This document shows, one piece after another, positions 45,686 through 54,988 of a DNA stretch of 64,000 nt. Under the pieces are notes generated by a model. The model was not told where the DNA came from. It saw nothing but the letters and a program-made list of their open reading frames with translations, and made no database searches. Where the stretch lies: positions 124,001-188,000 of the forward strand of contig NZ_JAGMTU010000002.1 of NCBI RefSeq assembly GCF_023703415.1, read 5' to 3'. The position numbers and the translations under genes are program-made. Origin of the DNA: Microbacterium sp. USTB-Y (GTDB lineage: Bacteria > Actinomycetota > Actinomycetes > Actinomycetales > Microbacteriaceae). Position 1 is the stretch's first letter. Each line of letters begins with the position of its first letter.

Positions 45686-46240
45686 TCATGCGTCGACGCC
45701 GTGCGCGGCGAGGAACCGGGCGACGCGCTGGTGTCCGGGACCCTGATCGGTCGCGGCCAGACGGCGTGCCGTGCGCTGCAGGACCGACGGCTCGGCTTCG
45801 GCGAGCAGCCGTGCCCACGCCCGTCGTCCCGGCTGCGTCGCCGGCCAGCGCAGCAGGTCGATGAGGGTGCGCTCCGGCGTCGTCACGGCGACACCGCCGA
45901 GATCCTGCAGGTCGACAGGCTCCAGCACCGGATCGTGCACGATGAGCCTGCGGTTCGCCGGGGCGCGGAGGCGGCGACCCGTGGCGCTCTGCACCTCGTG
46001 CACCTCGGGCGGCGCATTCCCGGCGCCGTGGATCCAGGCCGCACTCATCCCGGCGAAGGCGGCTCCGCGGATTGTCTCGATCAGGGGAGCGAGGGAGGCG
46101 GCCCGCAGGGCCGGGGTCTCCACGAGATCGGCAGGGGCGTACACCTCGCCGAGCTCCACGACGTCACCGTCGAGGCGTGCGGCGGACAGCTCCGTCAGGG
46201 AGAGCCGCCGGCCGGGGTGGTGCAGGAGAGCGCCGAGCAT
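45686..46240 (-). CDS. AbiEi antitoxin-like protein (orphan)
   Basis: The 184-residue protein has the C-terminal AbiEi-family hallmark LGGVAVTTPERTLIDLLRW and the preceding RRLIVHDPVLEPVDL strand. The usual N-terminal winged helix is not evident, and no AbiEii nucleotidyltransferase toxin is adjacent. Many orphan AbiEi-like proteins of this size occur in actinobacteria and their role is unclear. GGAGG is only 1 nt from the ATG, so the start is uncertain. Confidence 0.6.
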   Translation of the reverse strand: MLGALLHHPGRRLSLTELSAARLDGDVVELGEVYAPADLVETPALRAASLAPLIETIRGAAFAGMSAAWIHGAGNAPPEVHEVQSATGRRLRAPANRRLIVHDPVLEPVDLQDLGGVAVTTPERTLIDLLRWPATQPGRRAWARLLAEAEPSVLQRTARRLAATDQGPGHQRVARFLAAHGVDA

Positions 46241-46262
46241 GCCTCCAGTGTGCGCCAGACGA

Positions 46263-46296
46263 CACAGGGCGGGGATCCGAGGATCCCCGCCCTGTG
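46263..46296 (-). terminator. Terminator downstream of the DUF349 gene
   Basis: A perfect 16-bp stem (46263-46278 with 46281-46296) closes on a 2-nt centre. It lies between the DUF349 stop and the AbiEi-like start, both on the minus strand. Confidence 0.75.
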
Positions 46297-46323
46297 GACA
46301 ATGCGGACTCGTGCCCGTCGCGG

Positions 46324-47943
46324 TCAGCCGTCGAGCGCGCTGAGCCAGGCGCGACGCGCCTCGAGCGCCTCGGTCGCCTCCTTGAGCGCCCGTGCGTTCC
46401 CCGACTTCTCGGCCGCGTCGCGCTCGGCCTCGAGCTTGGCGATGGCCTGCAGGAGCTGCTCGCTCATCGCGCCGGCACGCGCCTTCGTCTCGGGGTTGTT
46501 GTGCTTCCAGTCGACGTCCTCGCGCGACTTGAGCTCCTGCTCGATCACGCGGAGGCGGTCGTCCAGAGCACGCTCCTTCTCCCGGGGGAAGATCCGCCCG
46601 ACCTCGTCCCAGTCGCGCTGGATCCGGGTGAGCAGGGCGCGTGCCTTCGCGAGGTTCGCCTCGTCGCGCACGGCCTTGGCCTCCTCGAGCAGCGCGGTCC
46701 GCGCCTCGATACGGGGCGCGGACTCCGCCTCGGTCGCGGCCGCCTGCTCGGCGCGCGCGGAGTACAGCGCGTCCCCGGCGGCCTTGAAACGGGCCCAGAG
46801 CGCGTCGTCCGCCTTGCGGCCGGCACGCCCGGCCGCCTTCCACTCGTCGAGCAGGCCGCGATAGGCGGGGATGCCGTCGACGCCCTTCGGGGCGAGGGCC
46901 TCGGCACGCTCCACCAGGCGCGACTTGCGGTCGCGTGCGGCCTTGTGGGTCTCGTCGAGCTCGGCGTAGAAGGCGCGGCGCTGGCGGTCGACGGTCGCGC
47001 GCGCGTCGCGGAACCGCTTCCAGAGCTGGTTCGCGGTGCCCTTCGGCAGCCGCGGGCCGTTCTGCTGGTGGCTCTGCCACGCGTCGAAGAGCGCGCCCAT
47101 CTCCTCCGTGACCTTCTTCCACTGCACGGAGGACAGGTCCTGCGCAGCGATGGCCTCGGAGCGCTCCACGAGCGCGGTGCGCTCGGCGATCGCGGCGTCG
47201 ACGGCGGCCTTCGCCTCCTGCGCCTCGGCGGCCGAGGCGTCGGCGAGGGAGCCGGTGAGCGCGTCGAGGCGCGCGCGGAGCGCGGCGAGATCGCCGACCG
47301 CCGCGGCATCCGTCACCTCGACGACGAGGTGCTGGGCCTGCTTGGCGAGATCGCCGGCGCCGGAGCCGCCGGCCTGGACGCGCTGCTCGAGCGTGTTCAC
47401 CTTGAACGCCAGATCCTCGAACTTGCGCACGAAATAGGCCAGCGCCTCGGCGGGAGTGCCGTCGGGGTACTGCCCGACCTCGCGCCAGGCGTCGTCCTCG
47501 CGGACCGAGACGGTGCCGTCCTCGGTGACCCGGCCCCACTCCGCGGCGTCGGCCGCCCCGCGCGGCACGGCCACGGCGGGAGCCGCGGGAGCCGCGGGAC
47601 GGATCGACGATGCGGGCGGCCGCGGCATGGCCGGAGGCCGGGGCAGCGCCGTCGGGCGAGGCGCGGGGGCCGCAGCGGCGGGGGTCTCGACGGCATCGGT
47701 CGCAGGAGCCTCGGCGGCATCGGCTGCGGGACCCTCGGCGGGGGCTTCTGCGCCGTCGGCTGCGGAGTCGCCGGCGGGCGCTTCGGGGTCGTCGGCCTCG
47801 GGCGTCTCGGCGGCATCGGCCGCTGCGGTCTCGGCCGGGCCTTCGGCCGGCGCCTCGCCGGCGGCAGCCGGGCTTTCGACGGCGTTCGGCTCGGCCTGCT
47901 CGGCGGCGGCGGGGTCTTCGGGGATGTGCTCTTCGGTGGACAC
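46324..47943 (-). CDS. DUF349 domain protein
   Basis: The protein has 539 residues. The first 130 or so are an Ala/Glu/Pro-rich low-complexity tail. The rest is helical, with repeated DUF349 units marked by W-x2-[FV] segments such as LDEWKAAGRAGRKADDALW and RDWDEVGRIFPREKERALDD. The role is unknown; coiled, acidic DUF349 proteins are conserved in actinobacteria. The GTG at 47943 follows AAGGAG by 6 nt. Confidence 0.85.
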   Translation of the reverse strand: MSTEEHIPEDPAAAEQAEPNAVESPAAAGEAPAEGPAETAAADAAETPEADDPEAPAGDSAADGAEAPAEGPAADAAEAPATDAVETPAAAAPAPRPTALPRPPAMPRPPASSIRPAAPAAPAVAVPRGAADAAEWGRVTEDGTVSVREDDAWREVGQYPDGTPAEALAYFVRKFEDLAFKVNTLEQRVQAGGSGAGDLAKQAQHLVVEVTDAAAVGDLAALRARLDALTGSLADASAAEAQEAKAAVDAAIAERTALVERSEAIAAQDLSSVQWKKVTEEMGALFDAWQSHQQNGPRLPKGTANQLWKRFRDARATVDRQRRAFYAELDETHKAARDRKSRLVERAEALAPKGVDGIPAYRGLLDEWKAAGRAGRKADDALWARFKAAGDALYSARAEQAAATEAESAPRIEARTALLEEAKAVRDEANLAKARALLTRIQRDWDEVGRIFPREKERALDDRLRVIEQELKSREDVDWKHNNPETKARAGAMSEQLLQAIAKLEAERDAAEKSGNARALKEATEALEARRAWLSALDG

Positions 47944-48030
47944 GGTGAACTCCTTGCGCGGCGGACCGCGGGAGGCGGAAAGGACAGCCTCAGCCTAGTA
48001 CGCCGGAGGTCTCCGCGAGAGGGAGCGCGA

Positions 48031-48342
48031 TCAGCCGGCGGGGTTCTCCGTGGGCGCCGGCGTGACACTCGGCACGGGCGAGACACTCGGCGCGGGCGTG
48101 GACGTCGGGGCGGCCGACGGGGACGGCTTCGGCGCGGGGGCGGTCGCCTCGGCGTGCACCACCTGGCTCACGACCGCGCCGACGACCACGAGAGCGCCGA
48201 TGACGACGGCGATCGTGTTGTCGCGCACGCGGCGGCGCACGCTGCCCTCATGCAGGTCCTGCCGCGCCGCATGGAGGCGGGCACGCTCCTGCTGTACGCG
48301 CGCCTGCTGCGCACGGGCGTTCGTCGAGCGGCGAGCGGCCAT
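48031..48342 (-). CDS. Small single-pass membrane protein with Pro/Ser-rich tail
   Basis: This 103-residue protein has a basic N-terminus (MAARRSTNARAQQARVQQER), one membrane helix at about 43-62 (NTIAVVIGALVVVGAVVSQV) and a Pro/Ser/Thr/Ala tail likely outside the cell. GGGAGG lies 4 nt upstream of the ATG. No family name is recognised. Confidence 0.7.
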   Translation of the reverse strand: MAARRSTNARAQQARVQQERARLHAARQDLHEGSVRRRVRDNTIAVVIGALVVVGAVVSQVVHAEATAPAPKPSPSAAPTSTPAPSVSPVPSVTPAPTENPAG

Positions 48343-48470
48343 GGATCCTCCCGGGATGTCGAGGACCGAGCCTATCGCGCGCGGCTCTGCCGAGCCGTGC
48401 GCTGCGGGTCCTGATCGGCGACGGCCGGCCGAGAAGCGGAGTGTCCCACGGCGCGGATAGCCTGGAGCGC

Positions 48471-49808
48471 ATGACTCCTGCAGCCCCGCTAATGAGCGGC
48501 CAGACGCCGCTCGCCGTGCGGATGCGCCCGATCTCCCTCGACGAGGTGGCGGGTCAGCAGCATCTGCTGCGTCCCGGATCGCCCATCGTGACGCTCGCGG
48601 ACCCCTCGGCGAAGACCGCGTCCAGCGTGTCGATGATCCTCTGGGGGCCGCCCGGGACCGGCAAGACCACGCTCGCCCAGGCGATCGCCCGGTCGTCCGG
48701 CCGGCGCTTCGTCGAGCTGTCCGCGATCACCGCCGGGGTGAAGGACGTACGAGAGGTGATGCAGGAGGCCCTGAACCAGCGCGACCTGTACGGACAGTCG
48801 ACGATCCTCTTCCTGGACGAGATCCACCGCTTCACGAAGGCTCAGCAGGACGCGCTGCTGCCCGGCGTGGAGAACGGCTGGGTGATCCTCATCGCGGCGA
48901 CCACGGAGAATCCGTCGTTCTCGGTGATCTCGCCGCTATTGTCCCGCTCGCTCCTGCTCACCCTGCAGCCGCTCACCGACGACGACATCGGAGTCCTGAT
49001 CGACCGGGCCGTCGCGGATCCGCGCGGGCTGAACGGCGGGGTCTCGGTCGACGACACCGCGCGCGCCGCCCTCGTGCGTCTCGCCTCGGGCGACGCACGC
49101 CGGGCGCTCACGGGCCTGGAGGCGGCGGCCGCGGTCGCCGCCTCACCGGATCGCCTCACTGAGGACGAGACGCCCGTCGTGACCGACGACGACGTCGCGC
49201 AGGCCGTGGACCGTGCACTGCTGCGCTACGACCGGCAAGGCGACGAGCACTACGACGTGATCAGCGCCTTCATCAACTCGATCCGCGGGTCCGACGTCGA
49301 TGCCGCGGTGCATTACCTCGCACGCATGATCGAGGCGGGGGAGGACCCGCGGTTCATCGCACGGCGCCTCGTGATCTCGGCGGCGGAGGACATCGGCATC
49401 GCCGATCCGCAGGCGCTCGTGATCGCCACGGCCGCGGCCGACGCCGTCGCCTTCATCGGCATGCCCGAGGGGCGCATCCCGCTCGCCGAGGCGACCGTCT
49501 ATCTCGCGACCACGGCCAAGTCCAACGCCGCGTATCTGGCGATCGACGCGGCCATCGCCGACGTCCGCGCCGGCGGGTTCGGGCGAGTGCCCCTGCACCT
49601 CCGCGACGCCCACTATCCCGGAGCCAAGCGCCTCGGCCACGGCAAGGGCTACCGGTATCCGCATGACAACGACGCGGGCATCGTGCCGCAGCAGTACCTT
49701 CCCGACGAGCTGCGCGGGCGCCGCTACTATCAGCCCAAGGCGCTCGGCGCGGAACGCGAGGTGCAGGCGCGGCTGGAGCGGATCCGCCGCATCCTGGGGG
49801 AGGAGTAG
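48471..49808 (+). CDS. rarA: Replication-associated recombination protein A
   Basis: The 445-residue AAA+ ATPase of the RarA/MgsA/WRNIP1 family has Walker A GPPGTGKT (59-66), Walker B ILFLDEIHRF, the ATTENPSFSV sensor region and the C-terminal tetramerisation part (AFINSIRGSDVDAAVHYLARM, HYPGAKRLGHGKGY). It acts at stalled forks. TAGCCT is 7 nt before the ATG at 48471, suggesting a leaderless start; the frame is open upstream. Confidence 0.95.
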   Translation: MTPAAPLMSGQTPLAVRMRPISLDEVAGQQHLLRPGSPIVTLADPSAKTASSVSMILWGPPGTGKTTLAQAIARSSGRRFVELSAITAGVKDVREVMQEALNQRDLYGQSTILFLDEIHRFTKAQQDALLPGVENGWVILIAATTENPSFSVISPLLSRSLLLTLQPLTDDDIGVLIDRAVADPRGLNGGVSVDDTARAALVRLASGDARRALTGLEAAAAVAASPDRLTEDETPVVTDDDVAQAVDRALLRYDRQGDEHYDVISAFINSIRGSDVDAAVHYLARMIEAGEDPRFIARRLVISAAEDIGIADPQALVIATAAADAVAFIGMPEGRIPLAEATVYLATTAKSNAAYLAIDAAIADVRAGGFGRVPLHLRDAHYPGAKRLGHGKGYRYPHDNDAGIVPQQYLPDELRGRRYYQPKALGAEREVQARLERIRRILGEE

Positions 49809-49813
49809 GCCGC

Positions 49814-51145
49814 ATGGCGCGTGTCGTTGCGCGGATCCCGCCGGACCGCGACCTCTCGATCGATTTCGTCCGGGCGATCTGCCTTCCCGTGGTCGTCCTC
49901 CTGCACGCGCTGCAGATGGGCATCGCCGGCGACCCGCTGCGCGCGTTCAACGCCCTGGCGGAATGGAAGCCGCTGACGGCGATCACCTGGGTCGGGATGA
50001 TCATGCCGACCTTCTTCATCGCGGGCGGCTTCGCGGGGATCACGACCTGGCGGCGCGTGCACGGCGCGGGTGGCACGGCGGCCGAGTACATCCGCGGCAG
50101 GATGCTGCGCCTGGCCCGCCCGGTGCTGCTCGCGATGCTCGGCGTCCTGGCGGCGATCGGGATCCTCGCGATGTGCGGGGCGGATCCGGGATTCCTCCGG
50201 ACGTTCGCCTTCCGGCTCGCGGAGCCGCTGTGGTTCATCGCGGTGTACGCGATCTGCACCTCGTTCGTGCCGCTCATGGCGGTCCTGCACCGTCGGGCCG
50301 CCTGGGCGACGTACTTCGGCCTGGCGGCGGCCGCCGTGGAGGTCGATCTCGTCGATCGCTATCTGCACGTGCCGATCGGAGCGCTGAACTGGCTCTTCGT
50401 CTGGCTGTTCGTGCAGCAGCTCGGTTTCGGCGTGCGGGACCAGTGGTACTCCCGGCGCCCGCGTTGGCTGCTCCTCCTCCTCGCGGTGATGGCGTACGCC
50501 CTCATGGCCGTCGCCGTCTTCGGTATGGACTACGACCCCGACATGATCGCGAACCTGAACCCGCCGACCGTGCTGCTGCTCCTGCTCGGCCTGGCCCAGG
50601 TTTACCTGTTCACGCTGCTGCAGCCCGCGATCCGCGCCGCCATGCGGAACCGCGGCGTGCTGCTGACGATCGGCGCCCTCGGCACCTTCGGGATGGTGAT
50701 CTACCTCTGGCACACCGTGGCGATGGCGGTGGTCGTCGGCGTGCAGCTCGCCCTCGGTCTGCCGTTCCCTCCCGTGCTCACCCCGACCTGGTGGGTCACC
50801 CGGATCCCCTGGGTGCTGGCGATCGTCGCCGTGATCGCGGTGCTGTGCCTGATCGTGCCGCGTATCGAAGTCCTGTGGCCGCAGGAGCGCGCCCGCCGCA
50901 TGCCGCTGACCGCGGCTCTGGCCTGCACCGCGGCGCTGGTCGTGTGCGTCGGTTGGGTGTTGACGCAGGGGTACCTGACTCCCGGGACGGGCGTCGCCGT
51001 CGGGCTGCTGGCCGCGGCGATCGTCTGGCTGACGCTGGGCGGCCCCGGCCCGGGATCGGCGCCGGCCCCCGGTGCGCCCGCGGCGGCGGGCGAGGGCGCT
51101 CCTCGCGCGCAGCCCGCGGCGAACGGCCGACGAGACCTGATCTGA
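49814..51145 (+). CDS. Acyltransferase 3 family membrane protein
   Basis: This 443-residue protein has about ten membrane helices. The opening DLSIDFVRAICLPVVVLLHA matches the family's catalytic first helix with its His, and PTFFIAGGFAG and IYLWHTVAMAVV follow. Members move acyl groups onto sugars or lipids of the envelope. The C-terminal 35 residues are Ala/Gly/Pro-rich and disordered. The ribosome site GGGGAGGAG lies in the last codons of rarA. Confidence 0.87.
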   Translation: MARVVARIPPDRDLSIDFVRAICLPVVVLLHALQMGIAGDPLRAFNALAEWKPLTAITWVGMIMPTFFIAGGFAGITTWRRVHGAGGTAAEYIRGRMLRLARPVLLAMLGVLAAIGILAMCGADPGFLRTFAFRLAEPLWFIAVYAICTSFVPLMAVLHRRAAWATYFGLAAAAVEVDLVDRYLHVPIGALNWLFVWLFVQQLGFGVRDQWYSRRPRWLLLLLAVMAYALMAVAVFGMDYDPDMIANLNPPTVLLLLLGLAQVYLFTLLQPAIRAAMRNRGVLLTIGALGTFGMVIYLWHTVAMAVVVGVQLALGLPFPPVLTPTWWVTRIPWVLAIVAVIAVLCLIVPRIEVLWPQERARRMPLTAALACTAALVVCVGWVLTQGYLTPGTGVAVGLLAAAIVWLTLGGPGPGSAPAPGAPAAAGEGAPRAQPAANGRRDLI

Positions 51146-51298
51146 TAGCATGGATCGGCTCGAAACCGTGTTTTCGGGCATCTCTCCACTCCTGCACCAC
51201 CCTCTCGTCCGCCCCGGCGTGCGCTCGTGAGGGGCGGAATCGAGACGATACGTCCGCGAGCCGTGACCGACACGGCCGCGTATCGAAAGGAACACTTC
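51146..51298 (+). promoter_or_regulatory. rpsD promoter and structured 5' UTR
   Basis: TAGCAT (51146-51151) is a likely -10, leaving about 140 nt of leader. CCGCCCC (51209-51215) and GGGGCGG (51231-51237) can pair. AAAGGAA lies 6 nt before the GTG start. S4 controls its own synthesis in other bacteria, so an autoregulatory leader is conceivable here. Confidence 0.4.
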
Positions 51299-51928
51299 GT
51301 GGTTACGAAGTCCCAGGACCGCCGCAAGGTCCGTCTTTCCCGTGCACTCGGCATCCCGCTGACCCCGAAGGCTGCCAAGTACCTCGAGAAGCGTCCCTAC
51401 GCTCCCGGTGAGCACGGCCGCACCAAGCGCAAGCAGGACAGCGACTACGCGGTCCGTCTGCGCGAGAAGCAGCGTCTTCGCGAGCAGTACGGCATCCGCG
51501 AGAAGCAGCTGGTCATCCAGTTCAACGAGGCCCGCCGCAAGGACGGGCTGACCGGTGAGAACCTCGTCGAGCAGCTCGAGATGCGTCTGGACGCGCTCGT
51601 CGTGCGCGCCGGTTTCGCGCGTACCACCGCGCAGGCGCGTCAGCTCGTCGTGCACCGTCACATCCTCGTCGACGGCCAGCTCGTCGACCGCCCGTCCTTC
51701 CGCGTGAAGCCGGGTCAGCTCATCCACGTCAAGCCCAAGAGCGAGGGCCTCGAGCCCTTCCAGGTGGCGGCTGCCGGCGGTCACGCCGACGTGCTGCCCC
51801 CCGTTCCGGGCTACCTCGAGGTCGAGCTTGACAAGCTGGAGGCCCGTCTGGTCCGTCGCCCGAAGCGCGCCGAGGTCCCCGTGACCTGCGACGTGCAGCT
51901 GGTCGTCGAGTACTACGCCGCGCGCTGA
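51299..51928 (+). CDS. rpsD: 30S ribosomal protein S4
   Basis: The 209-residue protein has the N-terminal RRKVRLSRALGIPL, the KRPYAPGEHGRTKRKQDSDY segment, and the S4 RNA-binding domain MRLDALVVRAGFARTTAQAR through HILVDGQLVDRPSFRVKPG. The zinc-binding Cys cluster of some S4 proteins is absent, so this is the C-minus form. It is the first gene after the acyltransferase and stands apart from the main ribosomal operons. The GTG start is set by the family N-terminus. Confidence 0.97.
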   Translation: MVTKSQDRRKVRLSRALGIPLTPKAAKYLEKRPYAPGEHGRTKRKQDSDYAVRLREKQRLREQYGIREKQLVIQFNEARRKDGLTGENLVEQLEMRLDALVVRAGFARTTAQARQLVVHRHILVDGQLVDRPSFRVKPGQLIHVKPKSEGLEPFQVAAAGGHADVLPPVPGYLEVELDKLEARLVRRPKRAEVPVTCDVQLVVEYYAAR

Positions 51929-51975
51929 GTCCAGCGACACCGCTGTCGGAGTTCAGCGAACTCTGCACACACGCC

Positions 51976-52009
51976 GAGGAGGCGTCGGGGGAGTCCCCGG
52001 CGCCTCCTC
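51976..52009 (+). terminator. Terminator of rpsD
   Basis: A 15-bp stem (51976-51990 with 51995-52009) with one G-T wobble and a GAGT loop is followed by GTCGTTT. Confidence 0.85.
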
Positions 52010-52068
52010 GTCGTTTGCGCATACGATGGAGACCGTTGTGACAAGCGGCCCGACCCGGAGGTGGTGAC

Positions 52069-52260
52069 ATGAAGAGCCTGCTGTGGTTCCTCATCGGCGT
52101 GATCGGCGGCTTCGTCGCCGCGCACTTCCTGAACAAGGACCCCCGCGGACACGACGTGCTGGCGGCGGTCGACGACAGGATCAACGAGTTCACGGGGATC
52201 CTCGCCGACGCGTTCCACGCGCAGGAGGCGCGCCTCACCCAGGACAGCACCGCGGACTGA
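52069..52260 (+). CDS. Small single-pass membrane protein upstream of alaS
   Basis: This 63-residue protein has one N-terminal helix, LLWFLIGVIGGFVAAHFL, followed by an amphipathic region (VDDRINEFTGILADAFHAQE). GGAGG lies 7 nt before the ATG. No function is known. It is probably co-transcribed with alaS. Confidence 0.7.
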   Translation: MKSLLWFLIGVIGGFVAAHFLNKDPRGHDVLAAVDDRINEFTGILADAFHAQEARLTQDSTAD

Positions 52261-52327
52261 CGCGGATCCCTCCCTCTCCCGAAACCGCGCTCCGGCGCGC
52301 CCTGACAGCAAGGACCCCTCGACGAGC

Positions 52328-54988
52328 ATGAAGACCGCGGAGATCGCGCAGCGCTACCTGAGCTACTTCGAGAAGAACGACCACCTCATCGTGCCCTCGG
52401 CCTCTCTCGTCAGCGACGACCCCTCGCTCCTGTTCACGGTGGCGGGGATGGTCCCGATGATCCCGTACCTCACCGGAGTGGTCCCGGCGCCGCACCCCCG
52501 CATCGCCGATCTGCAGAAGTGCATCCGCACCAACGACATCGAAGAGGTCGGCCGCACCGCCCGCCACGGCACCTTCTTCCAGATGCTCGGGAACTGGTCG
52601 TTCGGGGACTACTTCAAGGAAGGCGCGATCCGCTACGCCTGGGAGCTGCTGACCAGCTCCGAGAGCGACGGCGGGCTCGGCTTCGACGAGAAGGACCTCT
52701 GGGTCACGGTGTTCGAGACCGATGACGAGGCGGAGGCCATCTGGCGCGACATCATCGGCCTCAAGCCGGAGCGCATCCAGCGGCTGGGCCGCGCGGACAA
52801 CTACTGGAACACCGGCCAGCCGGGCCCCGGCGGGCCGGACAGCGAGATCTTCTTCGACCGCGGCCCGGCCTACGGCAAGGACGGGGGCCCCGCGGCCGAC
52901 GACACCCGCTTCCTGGAGATCTGGAACCTCGTGTTCATGCAGGACTTCATCGAGAACATCCAGGGCAAGACCGAGTTCGACATCGTGGGCGAGCTCCCGA
53001 TGAAGAACATCGACACCGGCATGGGGCTCGAGCGCGTCGCCTTCCTCAAGCAGGGCGTCGAGAACATGTACGAGACGGACCAGGTCCGCCCGGTCCTCGA
53101 CCGCGCCGTCGAGCTGTCCGGACGCACCTATGGTGCCGAGCACGCCGACGACGTGCGCTTCCGCGTCGTGGCCGACCACGTGCGCTCCTCGCTGATGCTG
53201 CTCTCCGACGGCGTGCGCCCCTCCAACGAGGGCCGCGGGTACATCCTGCGCCGTCTCATGCGCCGCACGGTGCGCTCGATGCGCCTGCTGGGCGTGGACG
53301 AGCCGGTCTTCGGCGAGCTGTTCCTCACGTCGAAGGACGCCATGAAGTCGGCCTACCCGATCCTCGAGCAGGACTGGGCTCAGCTGTCGGCAGCCGCGAC
53401 CGCGGAGGAGGAGACCTTCCGTCGCACGCTCGACGCGGGATCCACGATCCTCGACCTGGCTCTGGCCGACACCAAGAAGGCCGGGGCGACGACGCTCGAC
53501 GGCTCCGAGGCGTTCCTGCTGCACGACACCTACGGCTTCCCGATCGACCTGACGCTGGAGATCGCCGAGGAAGCGGGACTGAACGTCGACCGCGCCGCCT
53601 TCGACACGCTCATGCAGGAGCAGCGCGCCAGGGCGAAGGCGGACGCCCGCAGCCGCAAGCGCCAGATCGCCGACGTCTCCGTGTACGGCGACCTGCGCGC
53701 CAAGGGCGAGACCGCCTTCCTCGGCTACGACGAGCTGGAGACCGCGACGACCGTGCTCGGGATCCTCGTCGACGGCGCATCGGTCACGAGCGCCGTCGAG
53801 GGCCAGGTGGCCGAGATCGTCCTGGCCGAGACCACGCTGTACGCCGAGTCCGGCGGGCAGGTCGCGGACAAGGGCACCATCACCGGCGCCGGGTACGCGC
53901 TCGAGGTGCTGGACGTGCAGCGTCCGGTGCCGGGGCTGATCAGCCACACCGTCGAGGTCACCAGCGGTGTGGTGTCGGTCGACGCTCCCGCGACCACCAC
54001 GGTCGACGCGGCCAACCGCCGTGCCGCGCGTCAGGCGCACTCGGCCACGCACCTCGTGCACGCGGCGCTGCGCGACACCCTGGGCAAGACCGCCACGCAG
54101 GCCGGATCCCTGAACAGAGCGGGCTATCTGCGTTTCGACTTCTCCTGGGGCCAGGCGCTGTCGGGGGAGACGAAGTCCGAGATCGAGGAGATCGCGAACC
54201 GGGCCGTGCAGGACGGCCTCGAGGTCACCACGCGGATCATGTCGCTCGACGACGCGAAGGCGGCGGGCGCCATGGCGCTCTTCGGCGAGAAGTACGGATC
54301 CACCGTGCGCATGGTCGACATCGGCGGGCCGTGGTCGCGGGAGCTCTGCGCCGGCACGCACGTCTCCTCGAGCGCCGAGATCGGTCTCATCAACCTCGTG
54401 GGCGAGTCGTCGGTCGGTGCGTCCAACCGCCGTGTCGAAGCGCTGGTCGGTCAGGACGCCTTCCGCGAGTTCGCGGCCGAGCGCGCCCTCGTCTCGCAGC
54501 TCAGCACGGCGTTGAAGACTCCGCGGGATCAGCTCACCGAGCGCGTCGCCGACCTCGCGACACAGCTCAAGGCGGCCGAGAAGCGCATCTCCCAGTTCGA
54601 AGCGGCCGAGCGCGCCGGCCGGGTGCCCGCGATCGCGCAGACCGCGACGTCTCTCGGCGCCCTGCAGTTCGTCGCGCACGACCTCGGCTCCGTGGCCGGA
54701 GCGGACGATGTGCGCGAGATCGCGCTCGGCGTCCGCGACACCTTCGGGTCGACGGCGGCGGTCGTAGCGATCTCGGGCGTCGCCAACGGCCGCCCGATGG
54801 TGGTCATCGCGACCAACGACGCCGCGCGTTCCGCCGGCGCCAAGGCCGGCGTCCTCGCCAAGATCGCCGCCGGCGTGCTCGGCGGCGGCGGAGGCGGCCG
54901 CGACGACGTCGCCCAGGGGGGCGGGTCGGATGCGAGCGCGCTCCCCGACGCCTTCGCGGCGATCGAGCAGGAGCTGCGGCGCGCGTGA
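52328..54988 (+). CDS. alaS: Alanyl-tRNA synthetase
   Basis: The 886-residue class II synthetase has a catalytic core with RHGTFFQMLGNWSFGDYFK and NTGMGLERVAF-like elements (IDTGMGLERVAFL). The editing domain carries the Zn ligands HSATH and CAGTH. The C-terminal C-Ala domain is Gly-rich near its end (VLGGGGGGRDD). Its TGA overlaps the ruvX GTG start. Confidence 0.97.
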   Translation: MKTAEIAQRYLSYFEKNDHLIVPSASLVSDDPSLLFTVAGMVPMIPYLTGVVPAPHPRIADLQKCIRTNDIEEVGRTARHGTFFQMLGNWSFGDYFKEGAIRYAWELLTSSESDGGLGFDEKDLWVTVFETDDEAEAIWRDIIGLKPERIQRLGRADNYWNTGQPGPGGPDSEIFFDRGPAYGKDGGPAADDTRFLEIWNLVFMQDFIENIQGKTEFDIVGELPMKNIDTGMGLERVAFLKQGVENMYETDQVRPVLDRAVELSGRTYGAEHADDVRFRVVADHVRSSLMLLSDGVRPSNEGRGYILRRLMRRTVRSMRLLGVDEPVFGELFLTSKDAMKSAYPILEQDWAQLSAAATAEEETFRRTLDAGSTILDLALADTKKAGATTLDGSEAFLLHDTYGFPIDLTLEIAEEAGLNVDRAAFDTLMQEQRARAKADARSRKRQIADVSVYGDLRAKGETAFLGYDELETATTVLGILVDGASVTSAVEGQVAEIVLAETTLYAESGGQVADKGTITGAGYALEVLDVQRPVPGLISHTVEVTSGVVSVDAPATTTVDAANRRAARQAHSATHLVHAALRDTLGKTATQAGSLNRAGYLRFDFSWGQALSGETKSEIEEIANRAVQDGLEVTTRIMSLDDAKAAGAMALFGEKYGSTVRMVDIGGPWSRELCAGTHVSSSAEIGLINLVGESSVGASNRRVEALVGQDAFREFAAERALVSQLSTALKTPRDQLTERVADLATQLKAAEKRISQFEAAERAGRVPAIAQTATSLGALQFVAHDLGSVAGADDVREIALGVRDTFGSTAAVVAISGVANGRPMVVIATNDAARSAGAKAGVLAKIAAGVLGGGGGGRDDVAQGGGSDASALPDAFAAIEQELRRA

